In this document: positions 7,975 to 15,442 of the stretch, in pieces
How positions within the stretch are numbered: the first letter of the stretch is position 1
How the letters are laid out: each line of letters starts with the position of its first letter
Assembly (NCBI RefSeq): GCF_030296775.1
Contig: NZ_AP027742.1
Location: 2,232,001-2,296,000, forward strand
Direction: 5' to 3'
DNA length: 64,000 nt
DNA from: Claveliimonas bilis
GTDB taxonomy: Bacteria; Bacillota; Clostridia; Lachnospirales; Lachnospiraceae
Program-made: the position numbers and the translations under genes
The notes under the pieces: generated by a model
Told to the model about the DNA's origin: nothing
What the model saw: the letters and a program-made list of their open reading frames with translations, nothing else
Databases searched by the model: none

Positions 7975-9126
7975 TTACAATTCCTTAAATGCCTGAATAC
8001 ACTGATCGATCTCCTCTTTTGTATTAAAAGTACTGAAAGCAAAACGAACCGTTCCCTGAGGATAGGTTCCGAGTATATAGTGTGCTGCCGGTGCGCAATG
8101 CAGGCCCACCCTGGTCATAATGCCATATTTTTGTTCCAGCTTAAAGGCTGCCACCGCGTTATCTGTCTTTAGAAAATCCAGTGAAACCACCGCAACTCTC
8201 CCTTCGGTCCCCTTCTTTCCCGCAATACGTATCTGCGGAAACTGCTTCACCTGTTCCAGGAAATATTTCGTCAGATCCATCTTTTTTTGATGAATCTTCT
8301 CTATTCCCTGCTCCTTAATATAAGATAAAGCTGCATGAAGCCCGATAATTCCGGGAAGATTAAGGGTTCCGCTTTCATATTTGTCCGGCAGGGTTTCCGG
8401 CATCTTAAGGCTGTCTGACTGGCTGCCTGTACCTCCCATGATCAGTGGTTCCATCTTGTCATCCAGAGAAGAAGAAATCAAAAATCCTCCGATTCCCTGG
8501 GGGCCTAAAAGACCTTTATGGCCGGTAAAAGCAAGGAAATCAATTCCGGTCTTCTTCATGTCAACCGGAATCGTTCCTGCACTTTGGGCTGTATCCACCA
8601 CAAAATAAATCTGCCGTTCCCTGCAGATTTTTCCTATTTCCTCCACAGGCACAATCGTGCCGCACACATTAGAGGCATGAAGGACAATGATTGCTTTTGT
8701 ATTTGGGCGGATTTTATGCTCCATATCTTCCAGAGACACATTTCCCTCCTCATCCGTATAGACAGCCTCATAGCAGACGCCCCTTTTTTCCATGGCGTAC
8801 AGTGGCCTCATCACCGCATTATGCTCCATTCCCGTCACAAGGACATGATCTCCGGACTTTAAAAATCCGCGGATAAAATAATTCAGGGAATGGGTAATTC
8901 CCGGTGTAAATATAACCTGCCGGGAACTTTCTGCATGGAAAAGATCAGCCAGCTGTTCTCGCGTTTCCAGTACCGTATCTGCCACTTCATATGCTCCCTC
9001 ATAATTCCCTCTGTTGATATTAAATGCCCCTTCTGTCAGCAATCTGCCGACTTCCCGGGCCACTCCGGGAGCCTTTGGATAGGAAGTGCTTCCATTATCA
9101 AAATAAATGGATGATTTTTTGTTCAT
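7975..9126 (-). CDS. Cysteine desulfurase family protein (class V aminotransferase fold)
   Basis: A 383-residue PLP enzyme. The PLP-binding lysine is Lys204 in FTGHKGLLGPQG, the cofactor aspartate lies in FVVDTAQSAG, and the likely persulfide cysteine is Cys344 in RVGLHCAPAAH. These fit the NifS/Csd-like subfamily that often sits near yedF and selenium genes, rather than housekeeping IscS or SufS. It would release sulfur (or selenium) from cysteine or selenocysteine. The start at 9126 follows GGGGGA. It is separated from the downstream reductase by 164 bases, so it may have its own transcript, but all genes run the same way. Confidence 0.85.
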   Translation of the reverse strand: MNKKSSIYFDNGSTSYPKAPGVAREVGRLLTEGAFNINRGNYEGAYEVADTVLETREQLADLFHAESSRQVIFTPGITHSLNYFIRGFLKSGDHVLVTGMEHNAVMRPLYAMEKRGVCYEAVYTDEEGNVSLEDMEHKIRPNTKAIIVLHASNVCGTIVPVEEIGKICRERQIYFVVDTAQSAGTIPVDMKKTGIDFLAFTGHKGLLGPQGIGGFLISSSLDDKMEPLIMGGTGSQSDSLKMPETLPDKYESGTLNLPGIIGLHAALSYIKEQGIEKIHQKKMDLTKYFLEQVKQFPQIRIAGKKGTEGRVAVVSLDFLKTDNAVAAFKLEQKYGIMTRVGLHCAPAAHYILGTYPQGTVRFAFSTFNTKEEIDQCIQAFKEL

Positions 9127-9311
9127 GGTTATACCATCCCCCTTTGTTTTATCTTCCTTTTCAGCTATATATAACGGTATCACTTTTCTATATTCTCAAC
9201 AATTCAGGGGAAAGTATTTCTTATCGTTTTTTTCAATAAGCACTGCTTATTTATTTGTATTCTCTATTATCCTTCTATTCAATATCCTGACACAAACAGA
9301 GGAAGGCGGCA

Positions 9312-10574
9312 TTACAAAAATTCTTCCAGATGACCGTTGTCATCAAACTGAAGTTCCTGCCCTTCTTGAAGCAGTTCAATATCAGGATTGTTTTTCAGCT
9401 CCTCATACAGAGCTTCTGATACCCAGAGTTTTTCTATATTATTGGTATTTTTGATCCGAATGATCTTTGCTTTTTCCAGTTCGTCCAAAGCAGCAGTGGC
9501 AATGGCTGCCTCAGTAGCCTCTTGGTCATTTGCTTCTATACATGGAATTTTCCCCTGGGCAGGAGCCATGGAAGCCACTGCATTTTTGGCTGTGGCAGCA
9601 AAATCAATCTGATCCAGGACCTCCTTTGTGGAAAAATCTGCCAGACCGATCCCAATGGCGTTCCCATGAGACTCCTCTGTAAGGTGAAGAACAACGATCC
9701 TGGTGACCTGCGGGATTTTCGGTTCTGACTGTCCAGTCACAAAAACTCTTCCGATCACTTTTGTATCCATGCCTGACCCTGAAATATTTTTCCCCATCTC
9801 ATCTACGATCAGAACATCGATCTGATCTGCCGGAAGCTTCATTCTTTCTTTTTTCACTTTCTCAAGCAGCTTCTTCTCTGTCTCCAAAAAATCTTCCGGT
9901 TTCCGCAAATAGATGCCACTCAATTCATGAACTGCATTTTCTGTTATCATTACTCCAAAAAGGACATTCAGCCTGGCGCTCATAAACTCTGCTGTTTCCC
10001 TGATTACCGTCCCATAGCCATATTTTAATGCAAGGGAATGGACATTCTGGCAGCCTCTTGGATTTCCGATTCCAATAGCCATCATTTTCAGTACGCCACT
10101 CTCTGTTACATCCTCAAAATCTGTGTGCATCTTCACCCTGTTTATAAGAACTACCGCGTCAAATTCCCGGCACAATACATTACCGTAAACCGTAAATCCA
10201 TGCTTTTTTGTTTTTCCCCATTCTTCCGTATCTCCACTGCACAGGATGGGGGCTGCCACCTTTTCTTCTGTGATACCAAGGGATGCCAGCACCTCCCTCT
10301 GTCCTTTTGCCGTTCCGTTCCCATGAGACCCCATTGCTCCGAAAATATACGGCCTTCCGCCTGCCTCTTTTATTTTTTCTACAGTCTGCGAAACAATAGG
10401 GACAATCTTATCAATGCCCCGGCTTCCTACTGCAATTCCTACTTTTTTCCCCTTAATCCTGTCAGGATCAATGGAAGCTTTTTCATATTCCCTTTCAAAT
10501 TCTGTTTCTATATTGTTGATGTTTTCCCTGCTGTAGTCGTGATTGTAAATTTGGTACATCTTTGGAAATTTCAT
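9312..10574 (-). CDS. Lactate racemase domain (LarA-like, DUF2088) protein
   Basis: A 420-residue protein. An N-terminal Rossmann-like half carries VGIAVGSRGIDKIV, AMGSHGNGTAKGQ and VLINRVKMHTDFED. A C-terminal half carries VDEMGKNISGSGMD and LTEESHGNAIGIGLADF. These match the DUF2088/LarA superfamily, whose founding member is a racemase using a nickel-pincer nucleotide. It is only a distant relative and no cofactor genes (larB, larC, larE) are in the window, so activity and nickel use are unproven. Start: ATG with AGGAGGAAAAG upstream. It lies 185 bases upstream of the desulfurase gene, on the same strand. Confidence 0.75.
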   Translation of the reverse strand: MKFPKMYQIYNHDYSRENINNIETEFEREYEKASIDPDRIKGKKVGIAVGSRGIDKIVPIVSQTVEKIKEAGGRPYIFGAMGSHGNGTAKGQREVLASLGITEEKVAAPILCSGDTEEWGKTKKHGFTVYGNVLCREFDAVVLINRVKMHTDFEDVTESGVLKMMAIGIGNPRGCQNVHSLALKYGYGTVIRETAEFMSARLNVLFGVMITENAVHELSGIYLRKPEDFLETEKKLLEKVKKERMKLPADQIDVLIVDEMGKNISGSGMDTKVIGRVFVTGQSEPKIPQVTRIVVLHLTEESHGNAIGIGLADFSTKEVLDQIDFAATAKNAVASMAPAQGKIPCIEANDQEATEAAIATAALDELEKAKIIRIKNTNNIEKLWVSEALYEELKNNPDIELLQEGQELQFDDNGHLEEFL

Positions 10575-10653
10575 ACTCTTTTCCTCCTGTTAAATCCATT
10601 ATACATCCGGCCGTCAGATCTTGTATATAGGGCAGTACGAAGGACTTTCCCAT
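10495..10653 (-). CDS. Possible 52-codon upstream ORF before the LarA-like gene
   Basis: ATG at 10653 follows TAGGAGAG by five bases and reads MGKSFVLPYIQDLTAG for 52 codons, ending inside the LarA-like gene in another frame. Unrecognised; it may be a leader ORF or chance. Confidence 0.2.
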   Translation of the reverse strand: MGKSFVLPYIQDLTAGCIMDLTGGKEYEISKDVPNLQSRLQQGKHQQYRNRI

Positions 10654-10671
10654 AAAACTCTCCTATAAAAT

Positions 10672-10705
10672 AAAAAAGGATACACAAGTTGTACCTGCGT
10701 ATCCT
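10672..10705 (-). terminator. Intrinsic terminator after the L25/Ctc gene
   Basis: On the minus strand AGGATACGCA pairs with TGTGTATCCT (10 bp including one G-T pair), followed by TTTTTTA. It begins 14 bases after the stop codon at 10719. Confidence 0.85.
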
Positions 10706-10718
10706 CAAATAAATATTT

Positions 10719-11300
10719 TTATTCTGTTTCTTCAGCCTCTTCGTCCTCTGAAGCACTGTTGTGTATTTCTGTGACAGCTACTACCGTTGTCTCCGGATTT
10801 GTAATAAGATCAATGTCTTTCTTCTTAGCAATATCCAGATCTTTCACCTGAAGCGAATCACCAAGTTTCATATCTCCCACATCGATCTCTACCTTCTCAA
10901 CCAGTGCCGCCGGGACTGCTTTATAGGAAATCTCATACAACATCTGCTGTACGAGTCCTGTATTTACCTTTTCGTGATTCAGCAGAATCACCTCAGCTAC
11001 AGAGTGAACTTTTTCACCGCTCACCAAAGCCTGGAAATCAATCTCGTATATATCTGTTTTCAACGGGCTAAGGTCAATCTCTTTGATCAGGACATCCATG
11101 GTCTGGCCGTCAACTTCCAACATGATCTGGCTGCCTTTTCCATGGCCTTTGATCAGGCGCTCTGCATCTGTCTTTAATATCTGTATCGGCATGGACTCTT
11201 TCATTTCTCTGCCAAATACATTTCCGGTAACAAAGCCTTCCCTTCTAAGTTTTTTCGCTTTTGTCTGCATGTTTCTTTTTTCAGCTTTTAAAGTATTCAT
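10719..11300 (-). CDS. rplY: 50S ribosomal protein L25 / general stress protein Ctc
   Basis: A 193-residue protein with the 5S-rRNA-binding L25 domain (about 1-90, starting MNTLKAEKRNMQTKAKKLRREG with the typical basic turn and GNVFG) and a C-terminal TL5-like beta domain, then an acidic tail rich in Glu. This is the long, two-domain CTC form of Gram-positive bacteria. It binds 5S rRNA in the large subunit and is often stress-related. GGAGG sits nine bases before the ATG. A TG-extended -10 promoter (11391-11399) precedes it and a strong terminator follows, so it is monocistronic. Confidence 0.93.
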   Translation of the reverse strand: MNTLKAEKRNMQTKAKKLRREGFVTGNVFGREMKESMPIQILKTDAERLIKGHGKGSQIMLEVDGQTMDVLIKEIDLSPLKTDIYEIDFQALVSGEKVHSVAEVILLNHEKVNTGLVQQMLYEISYKAVPAALVEKVEIDVGDMKLGDSLQVKDLDIAKKKDIDLITNPETTVVAVTEIHNSASEDEEAEETE

Positions 11301-11390
11301 TTATCTTTTCCTCCAAAATCTGATTGCTTAACAGCCTTCAACTTTGCAAAACAAAGAGGTCAGTTAAATCGGTTTCCTTGTTACATGCAT

Positions 11391-11399
11391 ATTATAACA
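11391..11399 (-). promoter_or_regulatory. Extended -10 promoter of the L25/Ctc gene
   Basis: Minus-strand TGTTATAAT gives a perfect TATAAT with an upstream TG dinucleotide; the -35 region is poor. It lies about 90 bases before the start codon. Confidence 0.5.
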
Positions 11400-11435
11400 C
11401 TTATAGCAGAAAATACTTATTAAATTTTTATAAAC

Positions 11436-12458
11436 TTATGGCTGACACCTTCCGCAGGGAGAATAACCTTGTTCCAGAAGTTCTTCCCTGTTCCCTGAAA
11501 ATTCTTTTTTATTTCGGGCTTTCATATCAGATACGCTGGAGCAGTCCGGTTTATGAAACTTATCTGTGTTTTCATTGATAATATAAGTCTCTCCCTTCTT
11601 GTCCTCTGCATCACTTGTCTCTCCTTTTTCCAGGACATCTGCATCACTGGCTTCCCGACTGTCCCCACGGCTGTAGTCAATTTCTATTCCCGGCTGTATA
11701 TTATAAACATATACGTTAAAAGAAACGCCTCTTCCTTCATCCTCAACAGATTCTGCCTCCATCCATACACCGGATGCTACCAGATTATCTCCCTCAAACA
11801 CCGGCGTGACCCGGTACATAACATGATTCTCGGTCTCCTTCACATAATCCGCAATCTCGTTTTCAAAAGGAAGCATCCCTTCTGTATTCATGTATCTTGT
11901 TCCTGTGATCAGATTTTTTTCATTGGCATTTTCTGCAGTAAGCTGATAGCCGATAAGATGACAACGGTTATAGAGATATTTTCCCTCTACAGTGTCATAT
12001 TTTACAGTGTGCCATCCCGACGGTTTTATCTCTCCGATCCCTTCCCTCTCCTCTTCCGGCATAAGATCTGTACCCACACAGGCTTCGGCACTCTGGCACC
12101 GTCCCAGCTCATCCAGTTCGCTGTACGTTTCATAAGAATCTGTTGTCAGCTCTTCTTCTGAAAAATCCGGTTCTCCTTCATCCACCTCCACATAAGGTTC
12201 TCCTGTATATTCCGGCACTTCTTCCAAAGAGATTTCCTCTGATGATACCGAAGACACCGGAACGTTTTCCTGTTCTGCTCCTCCACTCTGTGCCTGACAG
12301 GCAGTCAAGCAAAAGCATAGGACTGCCAGGATCAGGCTAAGGAACTTTTTCTTCGAACGTTCCGGCAGGCTGCTCTGATTTTCTTTTATTTTTTCCTGAT
12401 TATCCAAATGTCCGGTCAAGACGCCTCTCCAGCCCCTTTCCTGTCTGCACGCTTTCAT
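11436..12458 (-). CDS. DNA/RNA non-specific endonuclease, predicted lipoprotein
   Basis: About 340 residues. A hydrophobic segment (FLSLILAVLCFCLTAC) ending in a lipobox cysteine predicts a lipid-anchored surface protein; an acidic linker follows. The nuclease domain has YNRCHLIGYQLT, whose His is in the position of the catalytic His of EndA/NucM-type nucleases, and NLITGTRYMNTEGM with the metal-binding Asn region. A C-terminal module FHKPDCSSVSDM...GYSPCGRC resembles Ada-like zinc-binding tails. It would degrade extracellular DNA/RNA for nutrition or competence; this is family inference. The ATG at 12458 has GGAGAG but puts 45 residues before the lipobox; TTG at 12419 with GGAGAGG gives a shorter signal peptide and is a real alternative. 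It overlaps the upstream gene. Confidence 0.82.
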   Translation of the reverse strand: MKACRQERGWRGVLTGHLDNQEKIKENQSSLPERSKKKFLSLILAVLCFCLTACQAQSGGAEQENVPVSSVSSEEISLEEVPEYTGEPYVEVDEGEPDFSEEELTTDSYETYSELDELGRCQSAEACVGTDLMPEEEREGIGEIKPSGWHTVKYDTVEGKYLYNRCHLIGYQLTAENANEKNLITGTRYMNTEGMLPFENEIADYVKETENHVMYRVTPVFEGDNLVASGVWMEAESVEDEGRGVSFNVYVYNIQPGIEIDYSRGDSREASDADVLEKGETSDAEDKKGETYIINENTDKFHKPDCSSVSDMKARNKKEFSGNREELLEQGYSPCGRCQP

Positions 12459-13191
12459 CCAGGCTCTCCGCCATTTTTACGGCAAGGCCGACAGCTCCAT
12501 CAAATCTCCTCTTCAGTTCCTGATTGCTCTCCCGGCATTTGGGATTATCAATGCGCTGATTCATCAACCCTTTTAAATAGGGATATTTCCCTGTCATCTT
12601 CATAGCTGTATTGATCAGAGCCTGTTTCCCAGGACCGCGGGTCGTAAAAAGTTTTTTTACCGTTCTCAAATCCTTCAGGGAGCGGAGAATTACTTTACTT
12701 GTCATATTTTCATAAAAAGGCCGAATAGCCTCTGCTGTTGCGATATCTACCGGCACAAGCTTAGCCATGGGATAGGAAAAGGGATCTCTTCCATCCAGAC
12801 GCAGCAACATTTTTTCAAACTCTTCTTCAATCTCCAGATGCTGAACTCCGCTCTTTCCAATGTAAGTTTCCACGTAAGGATGACATTCACTGTCCAGAAT
12901 ATAATGGCAGAGAAATCCAAGAAGATATGCGTACTCTCTTGTCTTTCTTCCTCTTTTTCGCACAACCTTTACTGCGTGTTCAAAAAACGGATATGCTGAA
13001 ATGGCATGAAGATGATTACCGTATTCTGAAACCTTATTAGGAAGGTACGGACGGTAAAAGAAAAAGAGATCTGGTCCCTGGAGACCGATTCTGAATTGTC
13101 TGTAATATCTTTTTACAATTTCCTTCAGCTCACCGTTCAGCCGGGCTGACACCTCTTTGCCAAAACGGTCATGTGCGTAAAATGCAGGCAT
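12400..13191 (-). CDS. Zinc-dependent phospholipase C family protein
   Basis: A 263-residue, mostly helical protein. It starts MPAFYAHDRFG, and histidines and aspartates in GLQGPDLFFFY, HLHAISAYPFF and GFLCHYILDSECHPYVE are arranged as in the zinc-binding core of the phospholipase C / S1-P1 nuclease fold. No signal peptide is present, so it may act inside the cell; many Clostridia carry such cytoplasmic homologues of unknown substrate. The start has AAGGAGG close upstream. Its 3' end overlaps the nuclease lipoprotein by up to 59 bases, suggesting translational coupling. Confidence 0.82.
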   Translation of the reverse strand: MPAFYAHDRFGKEVSARLNGELKEIVKRYYRQFRIGLQGPDLFFFYRPYLPNKVSEYGNHLHAISAYPFFEHAVKVVRKRGRKTREYAYLLGFLCHYILDSECHPYVETYIGKSGVQHLEIEEEFEKMLLRLDGRDPFSYPMAKLVPVDIATAEAIRPFYENMTSKVILRSLKDLRTVKKLFTTRGPGKQALINTAMKMTGKYPYLKGLMNQRIDNPKCRESNQELKRRFDGAVGLAVKMAESLDESVQTGKGLERRLDRTFG

Positions 13192-13454
13192 ATGCCCACC
13201 TCCTTTTTAACTTTATACCCCTGATTCTCAGTATACATCAGCTTTACTGATTATTCATCTTAATTTTCTCTAAACATTATTTTAATAAAGGCCTTTTACC
13301 GTGGGATAGCTTTTATAGAATAATCCGCTGCTATTATATCAATATTTTGTAGGCAGCACTACCAATTACCACAATTTTTAGTAATATTCGCAGTTTTACA
13401 CAGGGCTAAAAGCAATTTTACACAGGGCTGTAAGCAAATTGGGACGTAACACTT
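13192..13454. other. Spacer with promoter-like and repeat sequences
   Basis: About 260 bases without a gene. The left part holds a TG-extended TATAAT (minus strand, near 13335-13345) that probably drives the phospholipase C gene. The right part holds two tandem 22-base repeats (13394-13437) that run into the long palindrome 13429-13485. Confidence 0.5.
13394..13437. repeat. Two tandem 22-base direct repeats
   Basis: Two adjacent units, 13394-13415 and 13416-13437, agree at 20 of 22 positions (core TTTTACACAGGGCT...AAGCAA). The second unit overlaps the left arm of the palindrome at 13429-13485. Confidence 0.85.
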
Positions 13455-13485
13455 TTAAAAAGTGTTACGTCCCAATTTGCTTACA
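13429..13485. repeat. 57-base perfect palindrome overlapping the 3' end of the binding-protein gene
   Basis: Two perfectly complementary 28-base arms flank a single central base (13457). The core GGGACGTAACACTTTT / AAAAGTGTTACGTCCC recurs in altered but still self-complementary form at 34692-34726. No T-run follows on either strand, so it is not a classical terminator. The stop codon of the binding-protein gene lies at the centre (13455-13457). Confidence 0.9.
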
Positions 13486-14537
13486 TTCTCTTCCGTAACA
13501 GCCAATGTTTCTGCTCTGTAACATGGCACCATAAATTCTTCTTCCTCTCCGACCAGTTCGTATTCTTCTGTAATCGTTTCGGAAAAGTTACCGCCTTCCG
13601 CCATCTGAACTGCGTATTCAGCTGCCTTTTCGGCCAGCTCTTCCGCCGGTATATAGATGGTCATTGTCTGTGTGCCCTCCCGGATCCGTCTGCAGGCGTC
13701 AGAATCTGCATTCTGTCCGATGACTGCCATCTCGCCTGTTCTTTGCTCGCTTTCCAGGATTTCAGCCGCCATGCCGGCCATACGGTCTGTTGCACATACA
13801 ATTGCATCTGCCTGTTTTCCTGCATTTTGAAAAGCCTCTTCTACAGCATGCTTTTCATCTTCCCCGCTCCAGGAAGCGGCGCATCCTCTGTAAGCAATCT
13901 CCCAGGAGTTTCCCTCCAATTCCTCTTCCAGAGTATCTGCTGTATTCTGGCTGCTCCGGTCGTTCTCCGGCCCGCATACAAGCAGAATGCTTCCCCCTTC
14001 CGGAAGCTGATTTTTGATTTCATCGGCAATCTGTTCCCCTGCCATCCGGCTGTCTGCTGCCACAAAGAGATCTGTCTGTTCTCCCTGAACCAGGCGTTCG
14101 TAAGAAACTACCAGGATTCCCTGGTTTCTCGCATTACGGATTTCTGTTTCCAGGGCGCTGCTGTCCACAGCAGCGACAATAATTACATTGACGCTTTCAT
14201 CTGTAAACTCCCTGATCTGCTCTTTTTGCGTTTCTACGTCCCCTTCGGCGCTCTGGATCTCCACCAGGGCTCCCAGCTTCTGAACCGTATCTTCCAAAAC
14301 TGTCCGCTCTATTTCGCGGCGTTCCTGCTCCATGGAATCAAAAGATACACCAATTTTTACTTTTTCGTTTTCTTCTTCCTGCATATTTTCCTGTGCTTTT
14401 TCCTTTGCTGCCGCTGTTCCTTCCCCTGCTGCCGTACCGCTTTCTGTCTCATCAAACGACCTTGGGAAAGAACAGCCGCTAAAACTGACGACCGCAAAAG
14501 CAGAGATCAAAACTGCCGCAAAATATTTACACTTCAT
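13455..14537 (-). CDS. Sugar-type substrate-binding lipoprotein (periplasmic binding protein family)
   Basis: A 360-residue protein. The signal peptide with lipobox (VVSFSGC) is followed by a Glu/Ala-rich linker and a two-lobed type-1 periplasmic binding fold: KIGVSFDSMEQER, VNVIIVAAVDSSALETEI, DLFVAADSRMAGEQIADE, SILLVCGPENDRSSQNT, ADAIVCATDRMAGM and VIGQNADSDACRRI. This order resembles xylose/ribose-binding proteins. No permease or ATPase is adjacent, so it is an orphan, possibly a sensor input or partner of a transporter encoded elsewhere. The start at 14537 follows AGAGGA; the longer frame from 14621 overlaps the upstream gene's stop region without a better site. The last nine residues (VSKLGRNTF) are encoded by the palindrome and look unlike the family. 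Confidence 0.85.
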   Translation of the reverse strand: MKCKYFAAVLISAFAVVSFSGCSFPRSFDETESGTAAGEGTAAAKEKAQENMQEEENEKVKIGVSFDSMEQERREIERTVLEDTVQKLGALVEIQSAEGDVETQKEQIREFTDESVNVIIVAAVDSSALETEIRNARNQGILVVSYERLVQGEQTDLFVAADSRMAGEQIADEIKNQLPEGGSILLVCGPENDRSSQNTADTLEEELEGNSWEIAYRGCAASWSGEDEKHAVEEAFQNAGKQADAIVCATDRMAGMAAEILESEQRTGEMAVIGQNADSDACRRIREGTQTMTIYIPAEELAEKAAEYAVQMAEGGNFSETITEEYELVGEEEEFMVPCYRAETLAVTEENVSKLGRNTF

Positions 14538-14580
14538 ATCTTTTCCTCTTAGAATCTGCAGGCTGGGCCTCCGGCATTTT

Positions 14581-15429
14581 CTATTCACCGCCAAGCTTAC
14601 TTGCCACAAACCATCCGGCAATAAAGGAGATGATTCCTGCCCCCAAAGTCATAACTGAAAAACCGCTCCAGTCTATCTTTAAAAGAATTGCAATAGGCGA
14701 AGCCACAATGAGGCCAATGATCGCATAATATGCGTGGATCTCCGCTTTCATGAAAATAAATTCAATCAACTTGGCAATCAGGAAAATTCCGAGAATTACA
14801 CCGATACCAAATGGAATCAGGATACCGCACTGTACCAGAATACTGTTAATGTCAAAGGATAAAACCGCGTCGATAAATTTGTTAATAGTTCTTAAAATAG
14901 TATCATAATACCCTAAAAGCATAAGCATCATAGAGCCGCTGACTCCCGGAATTACCATCGTCGCCGCTGCAATGATCCCAACCAGAAGAAGCTTAATTAC
15001 ATTAATAAGGGTAAAACTTACATCTGCTTCCTTTCCTCCGGTTTCTCCCATAACAGCCATCAAAATAACAACAGCAAAAAATATCACCATAGGAATTATT
15101 TTTCCTACTGTGACGGAATGACCTTTTACTTTCTGAAAAATAAAAGGCAGGCTGCCGGCAATCAGTCCGCAGAATGCAAAGTTTGTTGGAATCGGGTAGT
15201 TCTCCAAAAGGAACTCAAATACCCTGGACAAAATCACGATAGCAAGCCCTGCACCGATAAAAATTGGCAGCAACAGTTTCATACTCTGCCGGAACTCACT
15301 TTTTAAATGTGTAATCGCGTGGATCAGCTTATCGTATAACCCCATGGCAACCATCATAGTCCCGCCGCTGACTCCCGGAATAATATTGGCAATTCCCACT
15401 ACTATTCCCTGTAACACTGCTTTTAACAT
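14581..15429 (-). CDS. DUF368 polyprenyl-phosphate transporter (PopT type)
   Basis: A 282-residue membrane protein with about eight helices. Two related motifs, NIIPGVSGGTMMVAMGLYD near the N-terminus and VIPGVSGSMMLMLLGYYD in the second half, show the internal repeat of the family. DUF368 members have been shown to recycle undecaprenyl phosphate across the membrane for cell-wall synthesis; the assignment here rests on family membership. It lies 13 bases downstream of hisC on the same strand, with no visible metabolic link to it. Confidence 0.85.
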   Translation of the reverse strand: MLKAVLQGIVVGIANIIPGVSGGTMMVAMGLYDKLIHAITHLKSEFRQSMKLLLPIFIGAGLAIVILSRVFEFLLENYPIPTNFAFCGLIAGSLPFIFQKVKGHSVTVGKIIPMVIFFAVVILMAVMGETGGKEADVSFTLINVIKLLLVGIIAAATMVIPGVSGSMMLMLLGYYDTILRTINKFIDAVLSFDINSILVQCGILIPFGIGVILGIFLIAKLIEFIFMKAEIHAYYAIIGLIVASPIAILLKIDWSGFSVMTLGAGIISFIAGWFVASKLGGE

Positions 15430-15442
15430 AAGTCTCTTCTCC

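Noticed and set aside
13429-13485. Palindrome as a simple intrinsic terminator
   Set aside because: No T-run follows on either strand, the stem is far longer than usual and a related copy exists elsewhere, so it is described as a repeat.
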